A stretch of DNA of 64,000 nt. Source: Bidens hawaiensis (taxonomy: Eukaryota; Streptophyta; Magnoliopsida; Asterales; Asteraceae). Positions 54,175 through 64,000 of this stretch are shown here, piece by piece. Positions within the stretch are counted from its first letter, which is position 1. Every line of letters starts with the position of its first letter. Location of the stretch: assembly GCA_021521415.1 (NCBI GenBank), contig JAIQDT010005466.1, positions 1-64,000 of the forward strand, read 5' to 3'. The position numbers and the translations under genes are program-made. Below the pieces are notes generated by a model. The model was not told the origin of the DNA and did not search any database. It worked only from the letters and a program-made list of their open reading frames with translations.

Positions 54175-54479
54175 GGTTAAAATAAAAAGACAATTTTACC
54201 TAAAAAGTGTAAAAAGAGATATGCACCGTTAGATTTAATAAAACACATAGAGGTATGTCAACAGTAAAATGTTTTAGTTATGAAATAAATATATATTAAC
54301 CAACTTCCCATAACCGTTGTTGATCAATTAAATCAATATACGTTTTTTTCTTCTTCTAAACCGTAAATCAAAATTATTCTAAATATTATACAATAAATCT
54401 TTAGAATCAAACATGATATTACCAATTAGTAGTTAATAAGATCTTTACATTCTCTTTTCAACAATTAAGAGAAAACGTT

Positions 54480-54650
54480 GTAAAACTCCCGAGTAGGCGG
54501 CCGAATACTTCCCGATTACTCCCCGCCTAGATTGAGTATTCCCCGCCTCGGCCGAGTACTCCTTAGGTATTTTCCGAGTAATCCCCGACTACTCCCGAGT
54601 ACTCGCAACTCTCCAGTCGACCGCCTAGGACCGCCTAACGACTTTTACAA
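54480..54650. repeat. GC-rich island of GAGTACTC/CCGCCTA motifs
   Basis: A 170-bp patch in AT-rich DNA with irregular repeats (CCGAGTA, GAGTACTC, CCCGCCTA, GACCGCC). The frame across it is a translation of repeats, not a gene. The family is not identified. Confidence 0.5.
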
Positions 54651-56540
54651 CCTTGTTAAGAGAAGAGAAGACATACTAGTATTCTTCATGAAAGACTTTC
54701 AACAAGGTTTGTTTTAAACATAAGTGAATATCATGAAAAAGTTTTTGTATGTCACGTTGTAGATCTGAGATTGTGTTCCTTGTAATTCTTTGTATTTCCA
54801 TTATTTTAGGAACGTTATCATTTTAGATAGATAGTATTATGTTTTTGTTTCACATACTGGGTTATATAATATGTAGAATTGATTATATATTGTTTTTGCT
54901 GTTTGACAATTTCATGTGTTGTGTGTCGTTTAAATAAAAAAAAAGACCTCACAGATATTATCAAACCGTTTAAATTAATATTGTTGGTGTGTTTCTGTTA
55001 CTATGTTCAAGAGAAAGGTTCATATATATATTTTATTATTAACATGAGAACGTAGGATAATACCAATTTATAAAAAAATGAGAATGTAAGAAACAATAAT
55101 AATCTACATAAACAATTATTTATAATAACAAAAAAAAACCTAAAAATTACAACAAAAGAATCAAAATCGAGAGTAAAATAATAACAACAAATACCAGCAA
55201 AAACTTATAACAACAAAAGAAGAAATCTAATAATAACAACAAAATATAAATCAGCAAATACTTATAGCGTCTCATAATCGAAAATTAGCAAATACGAACA
55301 AAAAATAACAGCAAACACCTATAAAAATAAACCTAATAATAACAGCAAATTGGTTCTTATTGTTTTCATGTTAAAAATAAAATGTATTTGATCCTGTTTC
55401 CTGTGTTCAGTTAATCTACTTTATAATTTGAATTTATAGTTATTGTGTTTTAATTATTGGTGTGTTTTTGTTATTAGTGTTTTGTCAAGAACTAATCGAC
55501 AAAAAAATGAAATATAACACACCAACTAACATGAACAAATTAACAAAAATGTTGATATTTTGTAATGTATACATAAAATAACACAATGAATCTGAAAAAA
55601 AAAATTGTATGAAATTTTAGATTTTATTTATCCTAAAAAATTGCAATAGTTAATTACATATTAATAGTTTCCATATATAATATAAATATTAGACGATTAT
55701 GCCTTTGGAGTGTTATAAAATAAGTATAAAAATATAACATATAACATTTGTTACTTTTCAAACCCGACCCGTTGCGTACGTGAGTAATTTCAACAATAAA
55801 AAGTCATATTTTTAGTTATTTATTTCAATGAATTCCATAATTTAATTAGTATTATATAATAAGACCAATAAATAAACTATGTGGATATTTCATAAATGAT
55901 CCCTAACTAAACTTAAACCTAATTTTGCACTACCATCTAAACCTAAGGACTAAATTGCAAAATAATCAAATTCCAAATATTTTCCCTCTCTTCTCCTCCA
56001 TCGACGACAACTAACCCCCCCCCCCCCCCCCCCCTTTTCTTTCTTGCTCCTCAACTCACGGATTTAACATGGAAATTGATCATACCAAATCATTCTTAAT
56101 CCTTAACGCGTTCTACCGTCAGTCTAATTGTGGAAAATGATTAACGAATGACAGCTAATTTGTTTAATTATAAACCGCAGCCTAACTCGTCACCAAAACG
56201 CTATAAATACACCACTAAAATCCAATCAAACTCGTCCTCATATCTCTCACAACATCACGACTATAAACCCTAAACTAATTGCAACAAACGAAGCCGACCA
56301 GACCAGCTTGGATTCCGAGTTTGAAGCCGTGAACCCTAGACCCCATTGTCTTTTAATCCGGCATCCGAAACGATAATTGAATGATGCACTGAGTTCGTTT
56401 CTTTACTGGTAATCATAACCCCAACCCAATTTTAACCATCATTGCGTAATTCTAATCAATTGGAATCAATCCCGATTGTAGTGTTATTTGGGTTAAGGAA
56501 GCTCGACGAGTTGTGCTTATATTTAATGTGTTTCATCTTG
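54651..56540. other. AT-rich intergenic DNA
   Basis: No gene. There is a C-run at about 56015-56034 and a CTATAAATA box at about 56208 followed by a leader-like stretch, which could be the promoter part of an old LTR. A CAACAAAA-rich tract fills about 55140-55340. Confidence 0.35.
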
Positions 56541-56544
56541 TAAA

Positions 56545-56640
56545 TGAGTTAGACACCTACCCTAGTGGTAGGTGCATGAATGTTAAGTTATACGAACCGG
56601 CCTGGGGCGCGGGTTCGAATCCCCTAGGCCCGGTTTTTTA
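56545..56640 (+). repeat. tRNA-like sequence (SINE head or tRNA relic)
   Basis: A box-A-like CCTAGTGGTAGGTGC is followed about 45 bp later by a perfect box B, GGTTCGAATCC, and then a T-rich tail. The T arm does not pair well and no good anticodon arm is seen, so a tRNA-derived SINE or relic is more likely than a working tRNA gene. Confidence 0.5.
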
Positions 56641-56904
56641 GTTTTATTTTTTTTAAATTCTTTTTTAATCAAATTTTATTATTATTACATTTATACTACA
56701 TTAGATAAATATTATTTTAATAAACCGAACCTTCAAAACCCCTCCAGGATTCAGTTTCGTTAATTATATATATATTATCCTTAAATAAATTATATATATA
56801 CGTTTGTAAATAATGTAAAAGAGATTAATGTTTTCTTACTACAAGCTTAACAGACCAAACCATATTAAAGGTTCAAAATAAATTCTCGTTAACTTTTCCG
56901 TTAA

Positions 56905-56926
56905 CATACATACATACATACATACA

Positions 56927-56957
<31 letters not shown>
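56905..56957. repeat. CATA microsatellite
   Basis: About thirteen CATA units, close to the left side of the Pack-MULE. Confidence 0.95.
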
Positions 56958-56960
<3 letters not shown>

Positions 56961-57000
56961 CATATTTAAAATATTTATCTTATTTATCCTATTTATTTAA

Positions 57001-57881
57001 GGAATGGTTTTAAATAATTCCAACTATGCCCAATTGGTAAATATCAATCCCAACTCTACACTTGTCTGCTGGCAGTCCCAACTATTAGTGTATTTGTTTT
57101 AACAGGCCGCGACTAACGAATGACTAACTCCGTTAGTAATTTGCTGATGTGGCACGCCTAGTTGTCAAAATTTGCTTATGTGGCAGCTTAAGTGGCAACC
57201 CCAACAACATAAATCCATCATCTTCTTACCTCCACCATCTGCAACTCCTCTACCTTTTTTACTTCACAGCCACCCCTTCCACTACCAGCCATCGCCGCCA
57301 CACCAGACTATTTCTGCCACCACTTTCATTTGGGCATTTTATCAAACATCTTGTATGCATAATCTTACCAGCATCAATTACACCATCCCAATCAGTAGCT
57401 CCATCTTTCTGAAACTGGTTCAAGTCCTAAGTACCCGAAACCCATTTCGGATCTTCAAATTTCACACCCAATTCCCCCACGTCAACCACCACCGGAGCTA
57501 TGTTTCCACCCTCATCGGAATCTTTCTTCTCTTCAACAGCAATGGCGGCTCTGGACCCATTTTCAGTGGCTTTAACCGACGCAAGATTGAGTCTTTGAGG
57601 CTTAAGAATGATGAATGGGTTAATTGGGAAATGGGTTTTGGAGGATGAACAGAAAGATGGAAGATTTGTGGGTGTTTCCATCATCTTCTTACTTTCCACA
57701 TAAGCAAATTTTGACAACTAGGCTGCCACATCAGCAAATCACTAACGGAGTTAGTTATTCGTTAGTTGCGGCCCGTTAAAAACAAATACACTAATAGTTG
57801 GGACTGTCAGCAGGCAAGTGTAAAGTTGGGACTGATATTTACCAATAAGGCATAGTTGGGATTATTTATAACCAATATTCC
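57001..57881. mobile_element. Pack-MULE with 185-bp TIRs and 9-bp target duplication
   Basis: Long terminal inverted repeats (57001-57183 and 57696-57881, roughly 85-90% alike) are flanked by a perfect 9-bp direct repeat TTTATTTAA (56992-57000 and 57882-57890). That is the signature of a Mutator-like element. The 0.5-kb interior carries a captured host exon instead of a transposase. Confidence 0.9.
57369..57684 (-). pseudogene. LIL3: Captured exon 1 of LIL3 (light-harvesting-like protein 3)
   Basis: LIL3 is a thylakoid protein that supports chlorophyll and tocopherol synthesis by stabilising geranylgeranyl reductase. Inside the Pack-MULE the minus strand codes from a Met at 57684 or 57681: a Ser/Pro-rich, chloroplast-transit-like N-terminus, an acidic Glu/Val linker, then VKFEDPKWVSGT and, after a TAG at 57427-57429 where LIL3 has Trp, DLNQFQKDGATDWDGVIDA. 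It ends at a splice donor (GTAAGATT, 57368-57361), matching the LIL3 N-terminal region. The membrane helix is not included. Identity rests on my recall of the family, which fits closely; the stop and the missing exons make it non-functional. Confidence 0.75.
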
Positions 57882-57890
57882 TTTATTTAA

Positions 57891-57899
57891 AGATCAAAC

Positions 57900-57930
<31 letters not shown>

Positions 57931-58262
57931 ATTTTTTAAACTCAAAAAGTCTCCAAGTTCCTTATAAACCGATTAGTAACCTATATATCGTGTTGTATTT
58001 TTTTAATTATTTATACTCTTTAACTTATATTATTTACAAGTAGTTAAACTAACTATATTAATTACAATTTTAGATAAACCCAATCAAATTCCGAATTCGT
58101 TATAAGTCTTGTTAATATTTCGTCATTTAATTAATATTATCGTGAACAAATAGGGCATTTTGTCGACGTATCCCAAGGAACTCAACCACTTTTATCTTAA
58201 TTTTATCGTCATCTCATCTTTGTTAATTCACTCGTTAAGGTGAGTTTACATACCCCTTTTTC
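57891..58262. other. AT-rich flank resembling an LTR end
   Basis: An AAT run (57907-57932) and AT-rich DNA. The last 35 bases (CGTTAAGGTGAGTTTACATACCCC...) resemble 61255-61285 inside the big LTR, so this may be a relic of a related LTR. Confidence 0.4.
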
Positions 58263-61200
58263 TGTTACACCCCAACCTAAGGCAGAAATGCCGGGGCGTG
58301 AGCCGATTGTTCACAGCTAGAAGATACTATCATAAATAAGAATGTCACAATATCTATTAAATTAATTATTTCAAATTACAGTGCACGAATATTCATAACA
58401 CAAACAAATAATTTAAAACAAACAATCCAATCAAATTTAAACAAAGATAATCTTCATTAAGTTGCCTATGGTTTTTTCTAGATGTTCATCACTTCAAACT
58501 TCAATTCAAATGGCAACCTGCATATTCGTAGAAAATGGAATAGAGTTTGTCAACAACACATGTTGAGTGATATGATCACTAATTTTCATGAAAATAATAA
58601 TAGTGTATATATAATATATGATAAATCATAAATACGCAAACAAACATATGCGAGTAATAATCAATCAAACCACAAACATGCTAGTGTGCCACTAAATCGG
58701 TGCCATGCGAATTGGGCATTGGTTACAATGACTGACTGAGATTGTCGGTTTACCATCGCCAAGTGAATCGAGCTCAGGTAACTAAGATGGCGAATGATCA
58801 TACTGTGTAACGATTCCGACGAAACCAGGAATACCCTAACCGATAGACAATAGTTACGTTATATTTAAGGTCGGGTACATGAATTACCATAGTAATTATA
58901 CGAGAATACATGGTTCACTGTATTGATTGTACGGGAATATATAATTCATCGTATTGAATATGCGATTAATCGATCGATAGTTATTGAAACCCGAACGAAT
59001 CGAGGGTTCAATTAGAGACGATGTATATGATATTTAGTGATGTTTACGAAGTATTAAAGCTTCGGGATAAGTGAATTAAAGCACAGAAAAAGAATTTTCG
59101 ATTTAATGGTACGTCGGTACGTTAAACGAAACCTTTAATACCAAACCAAGCAAGAGACGATCGATCAAGCCGAAAAAGATGCACAATTATTAATAATATG
59201 ATGTTTTAAGTTAATAAATGTCATGGTTTAAGTTTTTAAAGTTTTTAAATCGGTTTTATATAAATTTCATTTTTAAGCCGAAAACGACCGTTTTAGCCTC
59301 GTTTTAAGCTAAATTAAACATTTAACAGAAAAACGAACTGAACCAGATTATCCAAAACATTATCCGGATTTCCAAAATCCAAATGTGTGGCTAAGAATGA
59401 AAAGGTGGGTCCCATCCCACCCTCCTCTTAATTCCGATCGGACCCAAAGGGGAATAACCCCATTCTTTTGTTATTTTTTTTAACAACCATTCCACATTCT
59501 TCTTCTCCTCTCCACATTATGATCTAAAGACCCGAGTTTGTAGCAAGAAAACCGAGGTAAAAATCGAGTTATTTACGTTTCCATCTTCGTTTCATGAGTT
59601 TATTTGCAAGAAAATGAGGTTCCAAGTGAAAAAGGGTGAAAACCCGAGATGAAACCGATTCTTGCATGATCAAGTGATGTATACGGGTTATACAAGGGAT
59701 CTTGGTCTAAGAAAGGAGTTAAACGAACCAAAAACGAATTTTTACGGTTTAAACTTTAGTTTTGAAACAATAACCGAAACTATAGTGTAAGAGGCTTGAT
59801 GGTAAGTGTAACTTGCTTGGTATTGTGGTATGTTGGTTGTAGGTTCTGTATTTAGTGGTAGATAAGGCGGAAAGACGAGTGTGTAGCTTGTAGTGGCGGA
59901 AAACAAAAGGTATATTCGGTTTATGTTCGGTTATGAGTGTTTTGGACAGATCGTGGTACGTTTAGAGTTAGGCTACGAAATTTCACAGGGATGATCTACA
60001 CACAAAAATAAGAGTTTTGTGAAATTTTGGTAATTTTTGAACAAAGGATGAATATTTGGTGAATTTAATACTCGGTTTTGGCCAAAAATGGTGAAAAATA
60101 GTTAAATATCATGAAAAATTTTGGAAAATTCCAGATAAGCTTCTTATAACATTTAAAAGTCACACACAAAATTTTAGGTCAGTTGGAGAAGTCTAAGAAG
60201 GCCTTTCGGTTAAACGAGTTCTAGGGTTTTCTAGCTCGGTTTTAGTGAAAATGGCATGTAAAAAGAGATTTTGGTTCTGTAAAAATTACAGGGGACTATG
60301 TGGATGACAGGGGTCAACCAGGAAAAATTTGGGATTTTTCTAAGGTCGTTTGGTATTTATTACATATTTAGTGTTTAAATGGTGTTTAAAAATAGATAAA
60401 TAAATTTTAAATATAAAAATTAATTCTGGGAATATTTTTATAAAATTCCCCACTGTCAAAAAGTGATTTGTGCAAAATTTCAAGATCCGAGATTAAACGG
60501 ATAATTATTTGTGCAAAACAAACTTATAAAGTTAAAACGCGTAAACCGGTAAAGTTCGCCTAAACGAGCTGACTGGTGTATAAAAACCCTAAAAACGGAC
60601 TATTTTCATATAACTAAGTTAAACAGGTAGAAATAAATCATCCGAAAATAATTCGGATGATTTGAGTAATTTTATCCGATTTAACAGTTTCCGGTGCACT
60701 AAAGACGGAAACGGGTCCCGCGGCCAATCAGGGCGTCTAAACCGAGCTCTAATTTCACAACTTTAATTAAATTATCAGTCAACAACTATTTTCGGGTCGC
60801 GTGTGACCAAACTCATTTTTGAAACGTAAAAACTGATAACCGTGCTAGACACGCAAAACGGAGAAAACAAACTAATAGTAATTTTGACTACTGAACTCTA
60901 AACGATATCACAATCTGAGTCCGAAGAAGTGTTTCTGGGTTAACATTGCCCCCGGAATGGGTATAGTACTGGGTTAACAGTGTCCCCAGATGTCCCTAGA
61001 AGTGTTTCTGGGTTAACATTGCCCCCGGAATGGGTACAGTACTAGGTTAACAGTGTCCCCAGATGTCCCTAGAAGTGTTTCTGGGTAAACATTGCCCCCG
61101 GAACGGGTACAGTACTGGGTTAACAGTGTCCCCAGATGTACCGGTTAACACGGTTAAAGTTATATTAATAGTGATAGTATAGTAACGATCGTAGGGATCA

Positions 61201-62060
61201 TATTACAGATTGGATGTGTTAACTGATAATGACTGTTGTTACCTGCTTGCATGTGCTAAGGTGAGTTTCACGAGCCCCTTTTTCTGAATTGTTTTTAAAT
61301 ATTTTCCGGGGCGGAAAGCATGTTGCTATTAAAATGTTTAAGTACATACTGAACGCATGGATTTGCGTGTATTTATATATGTTTTATTGTACGGGAATCG
61401 TACGGAAATGTCTAAGATGGTAATTGTCTGAGTTGCTAACATTGAAAGGCCCCGCAACACGAGTGATTAGCTAAAAGCCGGTAGAGTGTGAATAGTACTA
61501 TTGGTCTGACAAACCCAACTGGTCCGGCATGGATTTGCTGATGTTTCCCAGCCAGTTGCACATGTCTATTTTGTTGTTATTTATTTTGCTATGTAATGTT
61601 AGACATAGCGGTTTGGGGCAGGTCCGTGGGCGGAGTATGCCACGGGGTTGTGTGTGGATAGTCAGAGGTTTCACTTGTGGGCTCAGCATAATTACATCGA
61701 TAATATTATATTATGATATTGATTTATCATGGTTTACTCAAATTGTGAAACTCACCAACTATTCGTAGTTGACCCGTTTTCTCACATGCTTTTCAGGTAC
61801 GATTAAGATGAAGTGATTGCTTACGTTCTAAGTGCTTGATGTGTGTAAGATTTGTGTGCAGGATGTTATGATACATTATATTAAATAGAATTATGTATCG
61901 TATTGTATGATGTGTGTATCACCTAGATGGTAATGAAACATGAGATAATGTAATTTGAAGTATATTAATGCATTCAGTTTTCTTTATAAACAATGTGGTT
62001 GATATCAGAGGTGTCTGTTGCATCCCGTTTACGTTTCCGCTGCGGTTACGGGGTGTTACA
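58263..62060 (+). repeat. Very long 5' LTR (3.8 kb) of a gypsy element
   Basis: Begins TGTTACACCCC and ends GGGGTGTTACA, nearly perfect inverted ends, followed four bases later by an initiator tRNA-Met primer site. LTRs of this length occur in Tekay/Del-type chromoviruses. No convincing ORF. A 73-bp minisatellite lies at 60927-61139. Confidence 0.75.
60927..61139. repeat. 73-bp minisatellite, three units
   Basis: AAGTGTTTCTGGG starts at 60927, 61000 and 61073. Within each unit GGTTAACATTGCCCCCGG and GGTTAACAGTGTCCCCAG are related half-repeats. Confidence 0.9.
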
Positions 62061-62065
62061 GAAGT

Positions 62066-62077
62066 TGGTATCAGAGC
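62066..62077 (+). promoter_or_regulatory. Primer binding site, initiator tRNA-Met
   Basis: TGGTATCAGAGC, exact match to the usual complement of initiator tRNA-Met. Confidence 0.85.
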
Positions 62078-64000
62078 TATTGGTTATAAAGATTTAGGAT
62101 GTCTTTAAAAGATACCTAAAATATAACCAGTAGCTCAAGTATTATAGGATCTGAATATCAACTAATAATATATGGTGACGAGTATCGGGATGAACTCGGT
62201 CGGACAAGTGAGTTATTATGGTCCGGAACATAATAACAGACTTGTCCGCACGAGGGAATTCAGGGGAAGTCACTGGGTACATTAATATGTAAAAATGGCA
62301 ACATATGTGTAAAGTATATAATATTATTTATGCGTGCTAATGTGTATATATATATGTACATATCTTGTGGGTACATGTGCTGAGAAATAGGACCCGGATA
62401 AGGAACCGAGGGATGAAATAATAAAAGTACCGAGAATGCTGAAATTCCTAGAGCATCGGTCGATGATAAGTCTGACTTATCGGGCCATAGTTATGATAGT
62501 ACCAAGTTAGATCTCCCGTTTGACATTAACCAGAAATATCTAGTAACCGTCACTCCCAACCAAAATTGATAAATCCCTTACCCTACCAACACCGGTACCG
62601 TATATCCTAATAACCCCCTATGTTCACCCGAACCGCCGACCCTCACGTACGGACGGACCGGTACTTGAACCCATTCTTATTCCATTAAGGTAAAAAAAGG
62701 AATAATAATAATAATAAATTTGATAATAAATGAGTAGATAAAAATAATATATAGAAATCTATATGTGTAATTCTCACCCTCAAACATATGAGACATACCA
62801 CCTCCAGATCGAGAATTACCGATTTTAGCGAACCTAGAACGCCTGAGGACATTGACTGAGCAAGTGATAGAGTTTCCCATAATAGTAATTGATAATATTT
62901 GAAGGCAACATGGGTTGCGCGATTACCTTGAACCTTGCAGCTCCCTATGTTATCCTTACATCCGTTAGATGCCTATACCCATGTATACTCGAATAGAATG
63001 ATTACCCGTACACAAAGAGGTGTTGGAATCATTATAGCATAGTTGGTTGTTCGTTCGTAGGTGGTATACCGTGTATGCCGGATATACAAATAGACACGGA
63101 TATTATAACTCCGTGGTACGTAATCGTTTGGTGCTCACGGTGAGCATGTATCGGTTATGCTGACATGCAGAAGGATATTGAAATCAAGCATATTAAACAT
63201 TAATCATTGTTGAGAAAGATCTATATGTCAGTTGGTGACAAGGGTTATGAAACATATTTAAACGTTAACCAACGTTAGGTTAAGTCCAGATGTTATTATA
63301 TTGTGGGACATATATACTAGATACTGGTATGTGTAATATGAATGATAATATTTGGTGTGTATGTGTACCTGCTGTTATTATTGAGCTGGTAACGAGTTAT
63401 ACGGTGAGATTAGTATTGATTACTGCATACGGGATGGGTACGGCAGAATGACATAAAAAGAGTAACTCCAATGAGGGAGATTGATATGATTCAGTTGATT
63501 GCTCAAAGATAGCAGATGATGATACCGAATGTCGTATCACAGATCACTGCTAGTGTTGATGCAAATGTGATCGCAGAATTATAGATCGAGCAATCACATG
63601 AATATGAATATTTCAATTCTTAGAGTTATTACTAAGAGTGATAATGTCGCACCGAATACTATTATGACTACAAGTATTAGTTATAAACTAAACATGAATA
63701 GTAGTCGTAATGAATTAGATCCGGTATGAAGGATATGTTGTTGGATGTGTTAAGGAAATTATTAATAGTTTACTGATGGTAAAGGGAGGAATAGATTAGC
63801 GAAGGGATAGAAAAGATCGAAATGGTTAAGGATATTGGTAAGAGTCTAGAAAATTGTGTAGTGAAATATGCTACAGATATGTTGGTATATGATGTTGTAT
63901 CGTGATGGAACACGATGGTACAAAATTATAGTTAGAAAATTATTACTCGGATGATATGGTCAGAATTTAAAATTCTTGTGCTAGAGCACTTTTATTCGAG
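62078..64000 (+). mobile_element. Decayed internal region of the gypsy element (runs off the window)
   Basis: Expected leader/gag position but no open frame. A short stretch near 63520-63560 (VVSQITASVDANVI) has a gag-N-terminus flavour, then stops. 62520-62680 is CCGACC-rich and may be an insertion. The remainder is not recognisable. Confidence 0.5.

Noticed and set aside
54532..54717. 61-codon ORF with Arg/Pro/Ser repeats
   Set aside because: It reads through the GAGTACTC/CCGCCTA repeat patch.
56545..56640. Functional tRNA gene
   Set aside because: Boxes A and B are present, but the T arm and acceptor do not pair well and there is no clear anticodon arm; a SINE head or relic fits better.
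57172..57648. 158-codon plus-strand ORF inside the Pack-MULE
   Set aside because: It is the antisense shadow of the captured LIL3 exon plus TIR sequence.

Overview
This is plant nuclear DNA, almost certainly from a flowering plant (eudicot; Asteraceae is only my impression from the flavour of the elements). It is a repeat-rich intergenic block. I see no intact ordinary host gene: nearly all of the 64 kb is LTR retrotransposons, a Helitron-like insertion, a Pack-MULE, foldback and simple repeats, and remains of two gene-like units (a FAR1/MULE-transposase-like gene and a Ulp1-protease-like gene) that the elements have split.

Layout. 1-3401: 5' part of an Athila-type Ty3/gypsy element on the minus strand (broken gag, tRNA-Asp primer site, 1.7-kb LTR). 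3704-5950: fragment of another minus-strand gypsy element with a 200-bp LTR, gag debris and a 332-codon ORF of unknown kind. 5951-19570: a Tat-lineage gypsy element arranged as a tandem dimer sharing its middle LTR (LTRs at 9791-10768 and 18590-19570; repeat period about 8.8 kb). It keeps gag but has lost almost all of pol, and it carries a five-exon gene on the strand opposite to gag. 19571-20777 and 33157-34255: two halves of a FAR1-like pseudogene split by a nest of insertions. A gag-only Ty1/copia element (20778-33151, target duplication CTGAG) is itself split by a non-autonomous Athila-like element (21591-31671, target duplication AACTT), whose 5' LTR holds a Helitron-like insertion and then a 1.1-kb tandem duplication. 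36060-39880: broken multi-exon Ulp1-like gene on the minus strand. 40158-51876: a young, apparently autonomous Tat element (plus strand) with an intact 1785-residue Gag-Pol and the same antisense five-exon gene. 52319-58262: AT-rich DNA with foldback elements, microsatellites, a tRNA-like sequence and a Pack-MULE that captured a LIL3 exon. 58263-64000: a 3.8-kb LTR plus primer site and decayed internal DNA of a third gypsy type.

The most interesting system is in the two Tat elements. Between pol and the 3' LTR, on the opposite strand, each has its own promoter (TATA box, and a CACGTG box about 70 bp upstream), a five-exon gene with intact splice sites (915 and 920 codons; Transposase_28-like domain, acidic/serine-rich linker, long coiled coil), and two kinds of tandem array flanking it. 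The array units (97 bp on the promoter side, 151 bp on the 3' side) each contain inverted repeats able to fold into hairpins, and the pairing is kept between the two elements even where bases differ. The antisense gene stays open in the element that lost pol, and differences between its copies are mostly synonymous by hand count, so it looks selected.
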